Shown: one piece after another, positions 9,217 to 17,730 of the stretch
How positions within the stretch are numbered: position 1 is the stretch's first letter
Layout of the letters: each line of letters begins with the position of its first letter
NCBI RefSeq assembly: GCF_000384075.1
Contig: NZ_KB913025.1
Span: 705,584-769,583 of the forward strand
Direction: 5' to 3'
DNA from: Methylovulum miyakonense HT12
GTDB lineage: Bacteria > Pseudomonadota > Gammaproteobacteria > Methylococcales > Methylomonadaceae
Length of the DNA: 64,000 bases
Translations under genes and position numbers: made by a program
Notes under the pieces: model-generated
What the model was told of the DNA's origin: nothing
Databases searched by the model: none
What the model saw: only the letters and a program-made list of their open reading frames with translations

Positions 9217-10437
9217 ATGGCAGAAAAAACTGAACAAATCGATTATATTTGGCAAGGTGTCGACAAGGCAAAAAACAAGACCAAAGGGGAAATTGCCGCC
9301 ATTAGTGAAATCGTCGCCAAAGCCGAATTAAGGCGGCAAGGTTTCCGTGTCACCAACATCAAGAAAAAGCCTAAACCGTTTTTTACGGCCAGGACCAAAC
9401 CGATCACCGCCGCCGACATTGCCATTTTCGCAAGGCAATTGGCCACCATGTTGGCGGCGGGTTTACCCTTAGTGCAGGCAATTGACATTGTTGGCAAAGG
9501 CCATGAAAACCCAAGCATGCAAACCTTGCTAATGGGCATCAAGGCGGATATCGAGGGCGGCGATACATTAGCTTCGTCATTAAAAAGACACCCGGTCTAT
9601 TTTGATGAACTTTTTTGCAACCTGGTTGAAGCAGGGGAACATGCCGGGGTGCTGGATACCTTATTGGACAAGGTCGCCACTTACAAAGAAAAATCAGAGT
9701 CCATGAAAAAGAAAATCAAGAAGGCCCTGACCTACCCTATTGCCGTGGTGGCCGTTGCCGTTATTGTGACGGCGATCTTGCTATTGTTTGTGGTGCCGGT
9801 TTTTGAAGACCTGTTTAAAAGCTTCGGGGCCGATTTGCCCGCATTCACACGCATGGTCATCAACATGTCGGCGTGGTTGCAAGAGTGGTGGTATATCGTC
9901 CTTGGCATCCTTGTCGGCGCTTATTATGTCTTTGATTTTTTTAAAAAACGCTCCAAACCTTTCAACCACTTTTTGGATAGGATGTTATTGCAAATTCCGG
10001 TGGTCGGTTTAATCATCAATAAATCTGCGATTGCCCGGTTTTCCAGGACATTATCGACCATGTCTGCGGCCGGTGTCCCGTTGGTCGAAGCCTTGCAATC
10101 CGTCGCCGGAGCCTGCGGCAACATCATTTATGCCGAAGCCGTGTTAAAAATGCGCGAAGACGTCTCGAACGGGCAACGTTTGCAATTTGCGATGGGCCAA
10201 GTTGGCATGTGGCCGCACATGGTGCAGCAAATGGTCGCCATTGGCGAGGAATCCGGTTCCATGGACGCGATGTTGTCAAAAGTCGCCGATTTTTATGAAG
10301 AAGAAGTCGATAACCTAGTCGACAACCTTAGTAGCCTCATGGAGCCTATTATTATGGTTATCTTAGGCATATTAGTGGGCGGCTTAATCGTGGCGATGTA
10401 TCTGCCGATTTTCAAGCTGGGCGCGGCGGTCGGGTAA
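9217..10437 (+). CDS. pilC: Type IV pilus inner-membrane platform protein PilC
   Basis: PilC is the polytopic platform protein on which the PilB and PilT motors act. The 406-residue protein has two T2SSF domains, each with a four-helix cytoplasmic bundle (signatures FARQLATMLAAGLPL near residue 70 and FSRTLSTMSAAGVPLV near residue 275), and three transmembrane helices at about 170-195, 220-240 and 375-400 (VILGILVGGLIVAMYLPIF). The start ATG lies 2 nt after the pilB stop, consistent with co-translation. The major pilin gene pilA, often adjacent, is not in this window. Confidence 0.96.
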   Translation: MAEKTEQIDYIWQGVDKAKNKTKGEIAAISEIVAKAELRRQGFRVTNIKKKPKPFFTARTKPITAADIAIFARQLATMLAAGLPLVQAIDIVGKGHENPSMQTLLMGIKADIEGGDTLASSLKRHPVYFDELFCNLVEAGEHAGVLDTLLDKVATYKEKSESMKKKIKKALTYPIAVVAVAVIVTAILLLFVVPVFEDLFKSFGADLPAFTRMVINMSAWLQEWWYIVLGILVGAYYVFDFFKKRSKPFNHFLDRMLLQIPVVGLIINKSAIARFSRTLSTMSAAGVPLVEALQSVAGACGNIIYAEAVLKMREDVSNGQRLQFAMGQVGMWPHMVQQMVAIGEESGSMDAMLSKVADFYEEEVDNLVDNLSSLMEPIIMVILGILVGGLIVAMYLPIFKLGAAVG

Positions 10438-10479
10438 CTTACTGGCGTAACAGATATTTTCACCATAAAACATTTCACC

Positions 10480-11352
10480 ATGCTTCAGCAACTGGATATT
10501 TTTCTCGCGTCGCCATTACTTTGTTCAACCATGGCAGGCATCATTGGTTTGCTTGTCGGCAGCTTCCTGAATGTCGTCATTTACCGCTTGCCAGTAATGA
10601 TGCAGCGGGGCTGGCGTAAAGAATGCCGGGATTACTTGGAACTCCCGGCTGAAAAACCCTCAGAGCCTTTCAATTTGGTCTTGCCTTTATCCCGTTGCCC
10701 CTCTTGTTCAACGCCCATCAAACCCCACCAGAACATACCCGTTGTCAGCTATCTCCTATTGCAAGGCAAGTGCGCCACCTGCGGGCAAGCCATTTCTGCC
10801 CGCTATCCGCTGATAGAGGCGTTTACCGCCATCACTTCGGCCTTCATTGCCTGGCATTTCGGTTATGGCCCGCAAACACTGTTTGCCTTGATCCTCACAT
10901 GGTCGCTCATCGCATTAAGCTTTATTGATATTGACCACCATCTGCTCCCCGATTCCATTACGCTTCCCATGCTATGGCTGGGTTTGCTCTTGAATGCCTT
11001 CGGCCTGTTTACTGACGGCAACGCGGGCATTATCGGCGCAATTGCCGGTTATCTGGCACTGTGGGCCGTTTATCACCTGTTCAAGCTAGCCACCGGGAAG
11101 GAAGGCATGGGCTATGGTGACTTTAAGCTCCTGGCCTTATTCGGCGCATGGCTGGGTTGGCAGGCGCTACCCCTGATCATTTTGTTGTCGTCATTGGTTG
11201 GCACCATCATCAGCATTGCCGTAATCATCGCCACTAAACGCGACCATCGCATCCCCATCCCATTCGGGCCTTATCTAGCCATTGCCGGCTGGATAGCGTT
11301 GGTCTGGGGGATAGAAATCAACCGGATGTACCTCAATTACATCGGCCTATAA
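10480..11352 (+). CDS. pilD: Prepilin peptidase / N-methyltransferase PilD
   Basis: PilD cleaves the leader from type IV prepilins and type II secretion pseudopilins and methylates the new N-terminus. The 290-residue membrane protein has the zinc-binding tetracysteine loop (C73, C76, C98, C101) in the first cytoplasmic domain, and the aspartyl protease residues D150 in SFIDIDHHLLPD and D214 in GYGDFK. About seven to eight hydrophobic helices are visible. It follows pilC after 42 nt and precedes coaE by 4 nt, the classic pilB-pilC-pilD-coaE order of gammaproteobacteria. Confidence 0.97.
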   Translation: MLQQLDIFLASPLLCSTMAGIIGLLVGSFLNVVIYRLPVMMQRGWRKECRDYLELPAEKPSEPFNLVLPLSRCPSCSTPIKPHQNIPVVSYLLLQGKCATCGQAISARYPLIEAFTAITSAFIAWHFGYGPQTLFALILTWSLIALSFIDIDHHLLPDSITLPMLWLGLLLNAFGLFTDGNAGIIGAIAGYLALWAVYHLFKLATGKEGMGYGDFKLLALFGAWLGWQALPLIILLSSLVGTIISIAVIIATKRDHRIPIPFGPYLAIAGWIALVWGIEINRMYLNYIGL

Positions 11353-11356
11353 AACC

Positions 11357-11959
11357 ATGTTAAGAATCGGCCTCACCGGCGGCATCGGTTGTGGGAAATC
11401 AACGGTCGCCAACCTGTTCTCCCAACTTGACGTGCCAATCATTGATGCCGATATTATTTCCCGCAACTTGGTGCAACCAGGGCAACCTGCGCTGGCGGCA
11501 ATCCGGCAAGTGTTTGGGGGAAAAATACTCAACGTTGACGGTTCACTTGACAGGAGCCATCTCCGCGACATCATTTTTGCCGACGCCGAGGCCAAACAAA
11601 AGCTTGAGTCCATCCTGCATCCGCTGGTTTACCAGGCAATACTGGCAGCTGTGGGGCAGACCATATCCCCTTATTGTGTGATTTGCATCCCATTATTGTT
11701 CGAAACCAAAATGACGCGGCTGGCCGACCGTATCCTGGTGATCGACTGCCCGACGGAAATCCAGGTAATGCGCGTCAGACAGCGTGACCATCTGTCCGAC
11801 GGGCAGATACAAGCGATTATCGGCAGCCAGGTGCCACGTGATTTTAGGATCGCCAACGCAAATGACTTAATCGAAAATACCGGCACCAACGACAAGCTTG
11901 CAGAACAAGTTAAAAAACTGCACAATTTGTACCTTTCAATCAGCAATTGTCAGGATTAA
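11357..11959 (+). CDS. coaE: Dephospho-CoA kinase CoaE
   Basis: CoaE phosphorylates the 3'-hydroxyl of dephospho-CoA, the last step of coenzyme A synthesis. The 200-residue protein starts with the P-loop LTGGIGCGKST (residues 5-15), followed by DADIISR, and has the lid region RVRQRDHLS near residue 136. The length matches the family. The start lies 4 nt after the pilD stop, and zapD starts right after its own stop, so it is embedded in the pilus/division operon. Confidence 0.96.
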   Translation: MLRIGLTGGIGCGKSTVANLFSQLDVPIIDADIISRNLVQPGQPALAAIRQVFGGKILNVDGSLDRSHLRDIIFADAEAKQKLESILHPLVYQAILAAVGQTISPYCVICIPLLFETKMTRLADRILVIDCPTEIQVMRVRQRDHLSDGQIQAIIGSQVPRDFRIANANDLIENTGTNDKLAEQVKKLHNLYLSISNCQD

Positions 11960-11960
11960 C

Positions 11961-12737
11961 TTGTCTGTGAACACCACCATTACCTATGAATTCCCTCTCA
12001 ACGAACGTATCCGTGTATTCATTAGGTTAGAGCAGCTCTTCCATCAATTTGGCCATTTTTCAGCGGGAAGTAGTGTCGCTGACAAACGGGCCGCCATCAG
12101 TGCATTATTGGACATCATGTCCATCTTCAGGCGCAATGACCTTAAGTCCGAAGTTTTAAAAGAACTTGACCGCAACACTAAGACGTTAGCCAAAATTGCA
12201 AACAGCCAAGGGGTTGATTCGACCAAGCTAGACACTATCCTGGCTGAATTGGCACAAATCAGCAAGAACCTATATGCCGTGACCGGAAAAATCGGTTTGA
12301 ACATCATGGAAAGTGACTTGTTCCAAAGCATTACCCAGCGCAGTTCCATTCCTGGTGGCACATGCTCTTTTGACTTGCCTGAATACCATCACTGGCTGGA
12401 ACAGGATGACGCGCTATCAAGAAAAGACCTTGAGTTATGGAGCAGCCCTTTCAATGACATCCGCATCGCTATCGACCTGATCCTTAATCTGATACGCACC
12501 AGCAACTCAGCCACCCAAGAGATTGCGGTGGCCGGTTTTTTCCAATTCACGCCTGACCGCAACCAAAATTTCCAGTTGCTCAAAGTGAGCCTGGATAAGT
12601 CCCTACCCTGTTTTGCTGAAATAAGCGGCGGCAAGCACCGTTGCACTATCCGCTTTATGGTGCCCCCCGAAGATGACAAACGCCCGACCCAAAGCCCTAA
12701 TGACATCCCTTTTGAACTGACTTGCTGTCTATTCTGA
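11961..12737 (+). CDS. zapD: Cell division protein ZapD
   Basis: ZapD crosslinks FtsZ filaments and stabilises the Z ring. The family start [18 protein letters not shown] is clear and resembles E. coli ZapD. The product is helical in its N-terminal half (to about residue 110) and beta-rich afterwards. I placed the start at TTG 11961, which has AGGA five bases upstream and follows the coaE stop by 1 nt, giving 258 residues; GTG 11967 is an alternative. An upstream in-frame extension to 11898 is antagonised by overlap with coaE and lacks family similarity. The stop overlaps the yacG start in TGATG. Confidence 0.9.
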   Translation: MSVNTTITYEFPLNERIRVFIRLEQLFHQFGHFSAGSSVADKRAAISALLDIMSIFRRNDLKSEVLKELDRNTKTLAKIANSQGVDSTKLDTILAELAQISKNLYAVTGKIGLNIMESDLFQSITQRSSIPGGTCSFDLPEYHHWLEQDDALSRKDLELWSSPFNDIRIAIDLILNLIRTSNSATQEIAVAGFFQFTPDRNQNFQLLKVSLDKSLPCFAEISGGKHRCTIRFMVPPEDDKRPTQSPNDIPFELTCCLF

Positions 12738-12949
12738 TGTCCGCTTCCAGCCAGCCCCTTATCGTCTCTTGCCCGACTTGCAAAGCCCCGGTCGCCTGGT
12801 TACCGGAGCAACAGTTCCGGCCCTTCTGTTCTGAACGCTGTAAGCTGATAGACCTTGGCGAATGGGCGATGGAAGAAAAAAGGATACCGGGTGAGCCATT
12901 GGAGGAAGATGAAGGGGATATTGACGGCCAAATTATATGGCGGCCTTAA
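12737..12949 (+). CDS. yacG: DNA gyrase inhibitor YacG (small zinc protein)
   Basis: YacG is a small zinc-finger protein that binds GyrB and inhibits gyrase in E. coli. The 70-residue product has the zinc ligands CPTC and CSERC in the expected spacing, followed by DLGEWA and an acidic C-terminus ending in IIWRP. The ATG at 12737 overlaps the zapD stop by one base (TGATG); a TTG start at 12722 would lie inside zapD. coaE-zapD-yacG is the usual order. Its end overlaps the convergent Nudix gene by 4 nt. Confidence 0.92.
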   Translation: MSASSQPLIVSCPTCKAPVAWLPEQQFRPFCSERCKLIDLGEWAMEEKRIPGEPLEEDEGDIDGQIIWRP

Positions 12950-13881
12950 TCAAGAAAAGCCCTGATCGACGCAATACCTTGCGCACCCGCATTACGCGCC
13001 GCCTCAAGCGATAAGCGCGTCATCCCACCTAAGGCATAAACCGGCAAATTCGCCTCCACTACCCAGTCCGAGAATTTCTCCCAACCTAGTGTTTGGGCCT
13101 GCGGATGGGTCAGTGTAGGCAATACGGGTGCGAGCACCGCAAAATCAACGCCTATAGCCTGTGCATGCCGCAATTCTTCGGGATTATGGCAGGATGCCGC
13201 CAACCAACGCACAGCCCCAGGACGTTGCCTTAAAGCCATTAAATCACGGCTAGTCAAGTGGATGCCCTGGAACGCCGGATGATCCGACAATCCCAACCTG
13301 GAATTGGCAAGCAAACACACGCCTTGTTTTTGGCACAAGGGATACGCCTGTTCAAGAAATTGCAAAACACTGTGGCGCGGCAGGTTTTTCAAACGCGCTT
13401 GAACCAACTTGACGCCATTAGCCAAAATCCTTTGCAAGTTACCCAATACCTGCGACGGGTCGTCCGTTTCCAAAATTGCGTAATAACCGGGCAACTGCGC
13501 GGCGGCGATTATTGGCCGGTTCGCCGCCGGAAACGCATAACGCGGCAAATCGGCGGCATCCACCCATTGCCAAGGCTGGCCTTCATTGCCCCGTGCCTGG
13601 CCTGAAAAACCGGTCACCTCAAACACCAACAATTGTACCGCCCGGTCTGGGTATTGATGGTTTATGGCCAGCAGCGGCGTTGCCGCATTCACGACGATAT
13701 CCAACTCCTCTTTCAGCTCGCGCGCCAAAGCTTGTCCGGCCGTTTCCCCAATTTCCAGCTTGCCGCCCGGAAACTCCCATAAACCGCCCTGGTGCAACGC
13801 CTCGTCACGTAAGGTGATCAAAACTTGCCCTGCCGCGTTTTTGATGACCCCCACCGCGACTTGCAGCCGTCGTCCCGCCAT
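12946..13881 (-). CDS. Nudix hydrolase fused to thiamine-phosphate-synthase-like domain
   Basis: The N-terminal part (about 1-130) is a MutT-like Nudix hydrolase, the class that removes 8-oxo-dGTP from the nucleotide pool. The Nudix box reads GKLEIGE then RELKEELDI, with the usual final glycine replaced by aspartate. Residues about 135-311 match the ThiE/TenI TIM-barrel fold: [28 protein letters not shown] and YALGGM. This fusion is widespread in gammaproteobacteria next to argJ and secA/yacG. Residues normally used by ThiE to bind the pyrimidine substrate look altered (see findings), so thiamine synthesis is not assured. Start: ATG 13881 has AGAGG seven bases upstream; GTG 13887 is less likely. 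Confidence 0.88.
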   Translation of the reverse strand: MAGRRLQVAVGVIKNAAGQVLITLRDEALHQGGLWEFPGGKLEIGETAGQALARELKEELDIVVNAATPLLAINHQYPDRAVQLLVFEVTGFSGQARGNEGQPWQWVDAADLPRYAFPAANRPIIAAAQLPGYYAILETDDPSQVLGNLQRILANGVKLVQARLKNLPRHSVLQFLEQAYPLCQKQGVCLLANSRLGLSDHPAFQGIHLTSRDLMALRQRPGAVRWLAASCHNPEELRHAQAIGVDFAVLAPVLPTLTHPQAQTLGWEKFSDWVVEANLPVYALGGMTRLSLEAARNAGAQGIASIRAFLD

Positions 13882-13927
13882 CCACACACCTCTATTTTAT
13901 TTTACGCCAGGCTGGGTTGATAATTCA

Positions 13928-15142
13928 TCACGTCCGATATTCGGCGTTGATCTTGACGTAATCGTAAGAGAAATCGCAAGTCAACACTTCTTGGGTAAAC
14001 GCGCCGCGCCCCAATTTAACGGTGATGGTGATTTCTGCCTTATCCATCACGGCTTGCCCGGCTTCCTCGGTGTAATCAAGCGCACGTCCGCCATTATTGA
14101 CGATGCAAACATCGCCAAGATAAATTTGCACGTCTTCCAACACCATGGCCTCGACACCGGCGCGGCCCACTGCGGCAAGTATCCGCCCCCAATTCGGGTC
14201 ACTGGCGAAAAAAGCGGTTTTCACCAAAGGCGAATGGGCGATGGTTTTAGCAACCCGCACCGCTTCTTCCTCACTTGCCGCTTCACCCACAATAATGCGC
14301 ATCAGCTTGGTCGCGCCTTCACCGTCCCGCACGACCAGTTCGGCCAATTGCTTGCACACCTCCATCACTGCGGCGGCAAAAGCTTCATAATGCCCAGTCC
14401 CGGCAAGAATTTCCGGTGCGGCTGAACAGCCGCTCGCCAGCAAGACACAAGCGTCATTGGTGGACGTGTCGCCATCCACGGTGATGCGGTTAAATGATTG
14501 CTCCACCGCCGCCGCAAGGCATGCTTGCAATAGATCGGGTTTGACACACGCATCGGTCGCCATGAAAACCAGCAAGGTCGCCATATCCGGATGGATCATG
14601 CCCGCACCTTTGGCAATGCCGTTGATGGTGACGGAATGGCCGTCCACCATCAGCACCTTGCTGACGCCTTTCGGGAAGGTGTCGGTGGTCATAATCGCCT
14701 TTGCGGCTTTGCCCCAATGGCTTTCCGATAAATCCGCCACGGTGGCGGGCAATGTCGTGGTGATTTTCGCCATCGGCAACGGCTGGCCTATCACCCCCGT
14801 CGAAAAGGGCAGGACTTGCTGCGCCGTACCGCCGACTAACCCGGCCAGTTCAGCACAGCCCATCAGCGCGTCCTGCATGCCCTGTGCGCCCGTACCGGCA
14901 TTGGCATTGCCGGAATTGACCAGCAACCAGCGCGGCGAGTGCGGCAAATGGGCTTTGGCAACTTGCACAGGCGCGGCGCAAAAGGCATTTTGCGTAAACA
15001 CCGCCGCACAGCTTGACTGTTCCGGCATGGCGACCAGCAACAGGTCATCTTTTACCGTTTGTTTGATACCGGCACACGCAGTACCTAAAGTGACGCCGGC
15101 CACTGCCGGCATTTCTGGAAAATCACATTGTCCAACCGCCAT
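13928..15142 (-). CDS. argJ: Bifunctional ornithine acetyltransferase / N-acetylglutamate synthase ArgJ
   Basis: ArgJ transfers the acetyl group from N-acetylornithine to glutamate, recycling it in arginine synthesis; bifunctional forms also use acetyl-CoA. The 404-residue precursor is expected to cut itself into two chains at A188-T189 within KGAGMIHPDMATLL, T189 being the nucleophile. LVNSGNANAGTG and FASDPNWGRILAAVGRAG are further family blocks, and the C-terminus ends in EYRT like other bacterial ArgJ proteins. Whether it is mono- or bifunctional cannot be told from sequence alone. It lies 46 nt upstream of the Nudix/ThiE-like gene on the same strand. Confidence 0.96.
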   Translation of the reverse strand: MAVGQCDFPEMPAVAGVTLGTACAGIKQTVKDDLLLVAMPEQSSCAAVFTQNAFCAAPVQVAKAHLPHSPRWLLVNSGNANAGTGAQGMQDALMGCAELAGLVGGTAQQVLPFSTGVIGQPLPMAKITTTLPATVADLSESHWGKAAKAIMTTDTFPKGVSKVLMVDGHSVTINGIAKGAGMIHPDMATLLVFMATDACVKPDLLQACLAAAVEQSFNRITVDGDTSTNDACVLLASGCSAAPEILAGTGHYEAFAAAVMEVCKQLAELVVRDGEGATKLMRIIVGEAASEEEAVRVAKTIAHSPLVKTAFFASDPNWGRILAAVGRAGVEAMVLEDVQIYLGDVCIVNNGGRALDYTEEAGQAVMDKAEITITVKLGRGAFTQEVLTCDFSYDYVKINAEYRT

Positions 15143-15184
15143 AATTATCCTCGTTGTTAGGCTAGGGGCGCATCCGCCCCCACA

Positions 15185-16330
15185 TTATAATTTAAAAAAT
15201 ACTTCTATATTATGCAGTTGCTGGACATTGGCTTGTAGCAGACGGCATTGTTTTTCCAGCAACGCCAGCTGTTCGGCTTGTCCAACCACAGTAAAGGGCA
15301 AGATGATTTCCACCTCGATGTGTTTGTCCAAATAATGGATACGGAATTCTGCAACGGTGGCATCCAGCCCGGCCAGATATTTGTCAAGCAACTGTTGCAC
15401 CATCACCCGCGACAAAGGGGGGTCATTAGCGATAAAGTCCTGGTCATCTTCAGGATCCACATGCACCAGCACATCCAGCACATCGTCAAAACGGCTGATT
15501 AACCGGTCCCTGACCGCATCCCCAATACAATGCCCTTCTGAAACGGTGATCCGCGGATCGACGACAATATGCGCATCAATATAAGCATCTTCGCCCATAC
15601 GGCGGGTACGCAGCAAATGGATGCCCTGCACCCCCTCAACGCCCAAAATCACTTTGTGGATTTCAGTGACCAAGGATGGCGGCAAAGACGTGTCAACCAG
15701 TTCCTTGATGCTATCGAACACCAAATTTATGCCGATCTTAGCGACCATCAGCGCAACCACCGCCGCCGCTATCGCATCGGCAAACGGGTAGCCCTGCAAA
15801 ACACCGATAATGCCGCATAACACCACCAACGATGACAGCGCGTCACTTCGTTGGTGCCAGGCATTTGCCATCAGCAATTTCGAACGCGTGGCTTTGGCGA
15901 TACGCTTGGTGTAATGATAGAGCCATTCGTTAAGCAAAATCGACACGGCGGCGATGCCCAAGGTATTCATTTCAGGAATTGGCAGCGTTTCTGGGTGATG
16001 CACCCGTTCCAGAATATGCCAGATAATCGCCGCGCCAATGCCTATTAAGCTGACCCCCAAAATCACCGTGGCGATGGTCTCAAAACGGCGATGGCCATAA
16101 GGATGGTCGCCATCGGCTTCGCGGCTGCCAAACCTGACCGCGACAATCACCAGCAAATCACTCAGCAAATCCGATAAGGAATGGATGCCATCCGCCAACA
16201 ATGCCGCCGATTGCCCCACAATCCCAAACGTCAATTTAATCAATGTCTGCAACACATTGATTGCCGCCCCAACTAAGCTGGCCCGTTTTTTCAGCTTATC
16301 GGCTGCTGCCGAACCCTTGATCTCCGCCAT
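15185..16330 (-). CDS. Cation diffusion facilitator family transporter
   Basis: CDF proteins export divalent metals (Zn, Fe, Mn, Cd, Co) in exchange for protons. The 381-residue protein has about six membrane helices, the first metal-site helix with D47, H50 and D54 (DGIHSLSD) and the second with H159 and D163 (NAWHQRSD). H/D replacing the D/D of FieF suggests Zn or mixed specificity, but substrate cannot be fixed. A cytoplasmic ferredoxin-like domain follows (about 210-300), then an extra C-terminal ~80-residue segment beyond the core CDF length. Its ATG overlaps the tusA-like stop by one base (TAATG), so it is translationally coupled to two sulfur-transfer genes. Confidence 0.9.
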   Translation of the reverse strand: MAEIKGSAAADKLKKRASLVGAAINVLQTLIKLTFGIVGQSAALLADGIHSLSDLLSDLLVIVAVRFGSREADGDHPYGHRRFETIATVILGVSLIGIGAAIIWHILERVHHPETLPIPEMNTLGIAAVSILLNEWLYHYTKRIAKATRSKLLMANAWHQRSDALSSLVVLCGIIGVLQGYPFADAIAAAVVALMVAKIGINLVFDSIKELVDTSLPPSLVTEIHKVILGVEGVQGIHLLRTRRMGEDAYIDAHIVVDPRITVSEGHCIGDAVRDRLISRFDDVLDVLVHVDPEDDQDFIANDPPLSRVMVQQLLDKYLAGLDATVAEFRIHYLDKHIEVEIILPFTVVGQAEQLALLEKQCRLLQANVQQLHNIEVFFKL

Positions 16331-16557
16331 TAAGTGCCCACTTCCAAAACAATGAAATATTCATGGTCGCCAGACCGGGTCTCCAACACCTTATGCCCAT
16401 TGATGCGGCACCAAGCGGGGATGTCCTGCATGATGCCCGGGTCAGTGCCGGCCACTTCCAGCACGTCGCCAGGCTGCAATTGCTTGACTTTGTCTTGGGT
16501 GCGGATAACCGGCAAGGGGCAGAGCAAGCGGCGGGTGTTTAGGGTTTCTTTAATCAT
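16330..16557 (-). CDS. TusA-like sulfur carrier protein
   Basis: TusA-family proteins carry persulfide sulfur on a single cysteine for tRNA thiolation, molybdenum cofactor synthesis or sulfur oxidation. This 75-residue protein has the family signature CPLP with C13 as the acceptor, then GDVLEV, TDPG and DIPAWCRINGHKVLE. I chose ATG 16557: it overlaps the stop of the upstream PP-loop gene in ATGA, whereas a start 9 nt earlier would be deeper inside that gene. Because it sits between a thiolase-like protein and a transporter, it probably supplies sulfur to its upstream neighbour; this is inference. It is a TusA paralogue and need not be the housekeeping TusA. Confidence 0.9.
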   Translation of the reverse strand: MIKETLNTRRLLCPLPVIRTQDKVKQLQPGDVLEVAGTDPGIMQDIPAWCRINGHKVLETRSGDHEYFIVLEVGT

Positions 16558-17597
16558 ATATACCAATTTTTAGGGATCTCAGCCTTTGGTAACGGCGTGA
16601 CGGGGACGACCCTCTCCAGGCCATCCTTATCGAGGATCGCAACATCCACTTGTTCCGCTTCGCGCCCTTGCCCAAAACGCGCCGTTATCCGGGCGGCGAG
16701 GAACAAATCTTCCGCTGACGGTTCCCCGTCCAGCAATACCAATGGCCCGTTATGGCTAACCGACACCAGACTGATGTAATCTTTCTTATAGCCTTGTAAA
16801 AACCGTCCCTCGCCTTCTTCACGGGCGACAATCAATTTAAAGTTCGGCGCAGGGCGGATGTGGCGGCCGACTTTCAACAGCATGACATCGTCAAGTTCGT
16901 AGTCTTTTGTGCCTTGCGCCTGCCATAAATCGACCAGTTTTGCCGTGTAAAACTTATCAACCAGAAAACAACAGCCGCCAGCGGGTTGGGAATAGTCGTC
17001 GATACCAAACTGCTCCGCCATCGCCATCTGGGGTTTGCGCGACCGCCCGGTGATGTCGTGGAGCTTTTCCCGGTCGACCCAACCTTCGCGCTCCGGCAGG
17101 GTTTCCGGCAAATTTTTTGCGCATAAGGGGCGCAGCAATAAATCGTCTGCACCCGATTGTTTTGCGACGATAGGCATGGTGTTTTTGCGTTGTGACATAG
17201 GCCGTTGCCCGATCACTTCACCGGTAATGATAAAATCAAAGTTATTCTCTACCAGCCATCGTTTGGCGCGGTTGACCATAAAAATTTTGCAATCCAAGCA
17301 TGGGTTCAAGTGCGCCCCGTAACCGTGTTTTGGGTTAATCAGCACGTTTTTATATTCTTCGATGACATCGACGATATGCAACTTTATACCGAGTTGTTCG
17401 GCAACCCACAAGGCGTTATTGCGCTTGGGTTTGGCCTTATCCTTGTCCCGGATGGCGTGGGTGTGGCCTTCGACACAAAAACCCGTGAAAAAATTGATGC
17501 CTTCAACATGGACGCCTTGTTCCATGACGGTTTTGGCTGCGAGCATGGAGTCCAAACCGCCGGAAATAAGTGCCACTGCTTTTCTTTGCTGATTCAT
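16554..17597 (-). CDS. PP-loop ATPase, ThiI/MnmA-like tRNA thiolase candidate
   Basis: The N-terminus holds an ATP pyrophosphatase loop (SGGLDS at residues 12-17) as in ThiI and MnmA, which adenylate a tRNA uridine before sulfur insertion. Cysteines C100 and C103 (NPCLDCK) and C209/C210 (PAGGCCF) lie where MnmA and the iron-sulfur-type tRNA thiolases have their CxxC plus distal cysteine. The C-terminal third (about 235-347, KVGRHIR...KLIVAREEGEG) resembles the small DUF814/NFACT-R-like module. It lacks an N-terminal THUMP domain and a rhodanese domain, so it is not a standard ThiI. The start is preceded by AAAGGA. A 4-nt overlap couples it to the tusA-like gene. The exact modified nucleoside is unknown. 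Confidence 0.8.
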   Translation of the reverse strand: MNQQRKAVALISGGLDSMLAAKTVMEQGVHVEGINFFTGFCVEGHTHAIRDKDKAKPKRNNALWVAEQLGIKLHIVDVIEEYKNVLINPKHGYGAHLNPCLDCKIFMVNRAKRWLVENNFDFIITGEVIGQRPMSQRKNTMPIVAKQSGADDLLLRPLCAKNLPETLPEREGWVDREKLHDITGRSRKPQMAMAEQFGIDDYSQPAGGCCFLVDKFYTAKLVDLWQAQGTKDYELDDVMLLKVGRHIRPAPNFKLIVAREEGEGRFLQGYKKDYISLVSVSHNGPLVLLDGEPSAEDLFLAARITARFGQGREAEQVDVAILDKDGLERVVPVTPLPKAEIPKNWYI

Positions 17598-17648
17598 ATC
17601 CTTTAAGTGATTACGGTAGTTGTCTGATAGTTATCTGAAAAATCAGGC

Positions 17649-17654
17649 ATTATA
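17649..17654 (-). promoter_or_regulatory. Candidate -10 box for the thiolase-tusA-CDF operon
   Basis: The minus strand reads TATAAT about 52 nt upstream of the PP-loop gene start. No recognisable -35 lies 17 nt further upstream, so this is a weak call. Confidence 0.35.
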
Positions 17655-17730
17655 CGCGGATATTATTTAAACTGGCGCCCTCTTCTTTATTTGCTAAACT
17701 TAGGCACATTTCCCCTCAAGCGAGCTTTTT

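Noticed and set aside
15165-15180. GGGGCG-CATC-CGCCCC hairpin upstream of argJ
   Set aside because: A 6-bp stem but no T tract on either strand, and it lies between tandem genes; not called as a terminator.
16558-16566. Earlier start for the TusA-like gene
   Set aside because: Would deepen overlap with the PP-loop gene; the ATGA overlap start at 16557 is the normal coupling arrangement.
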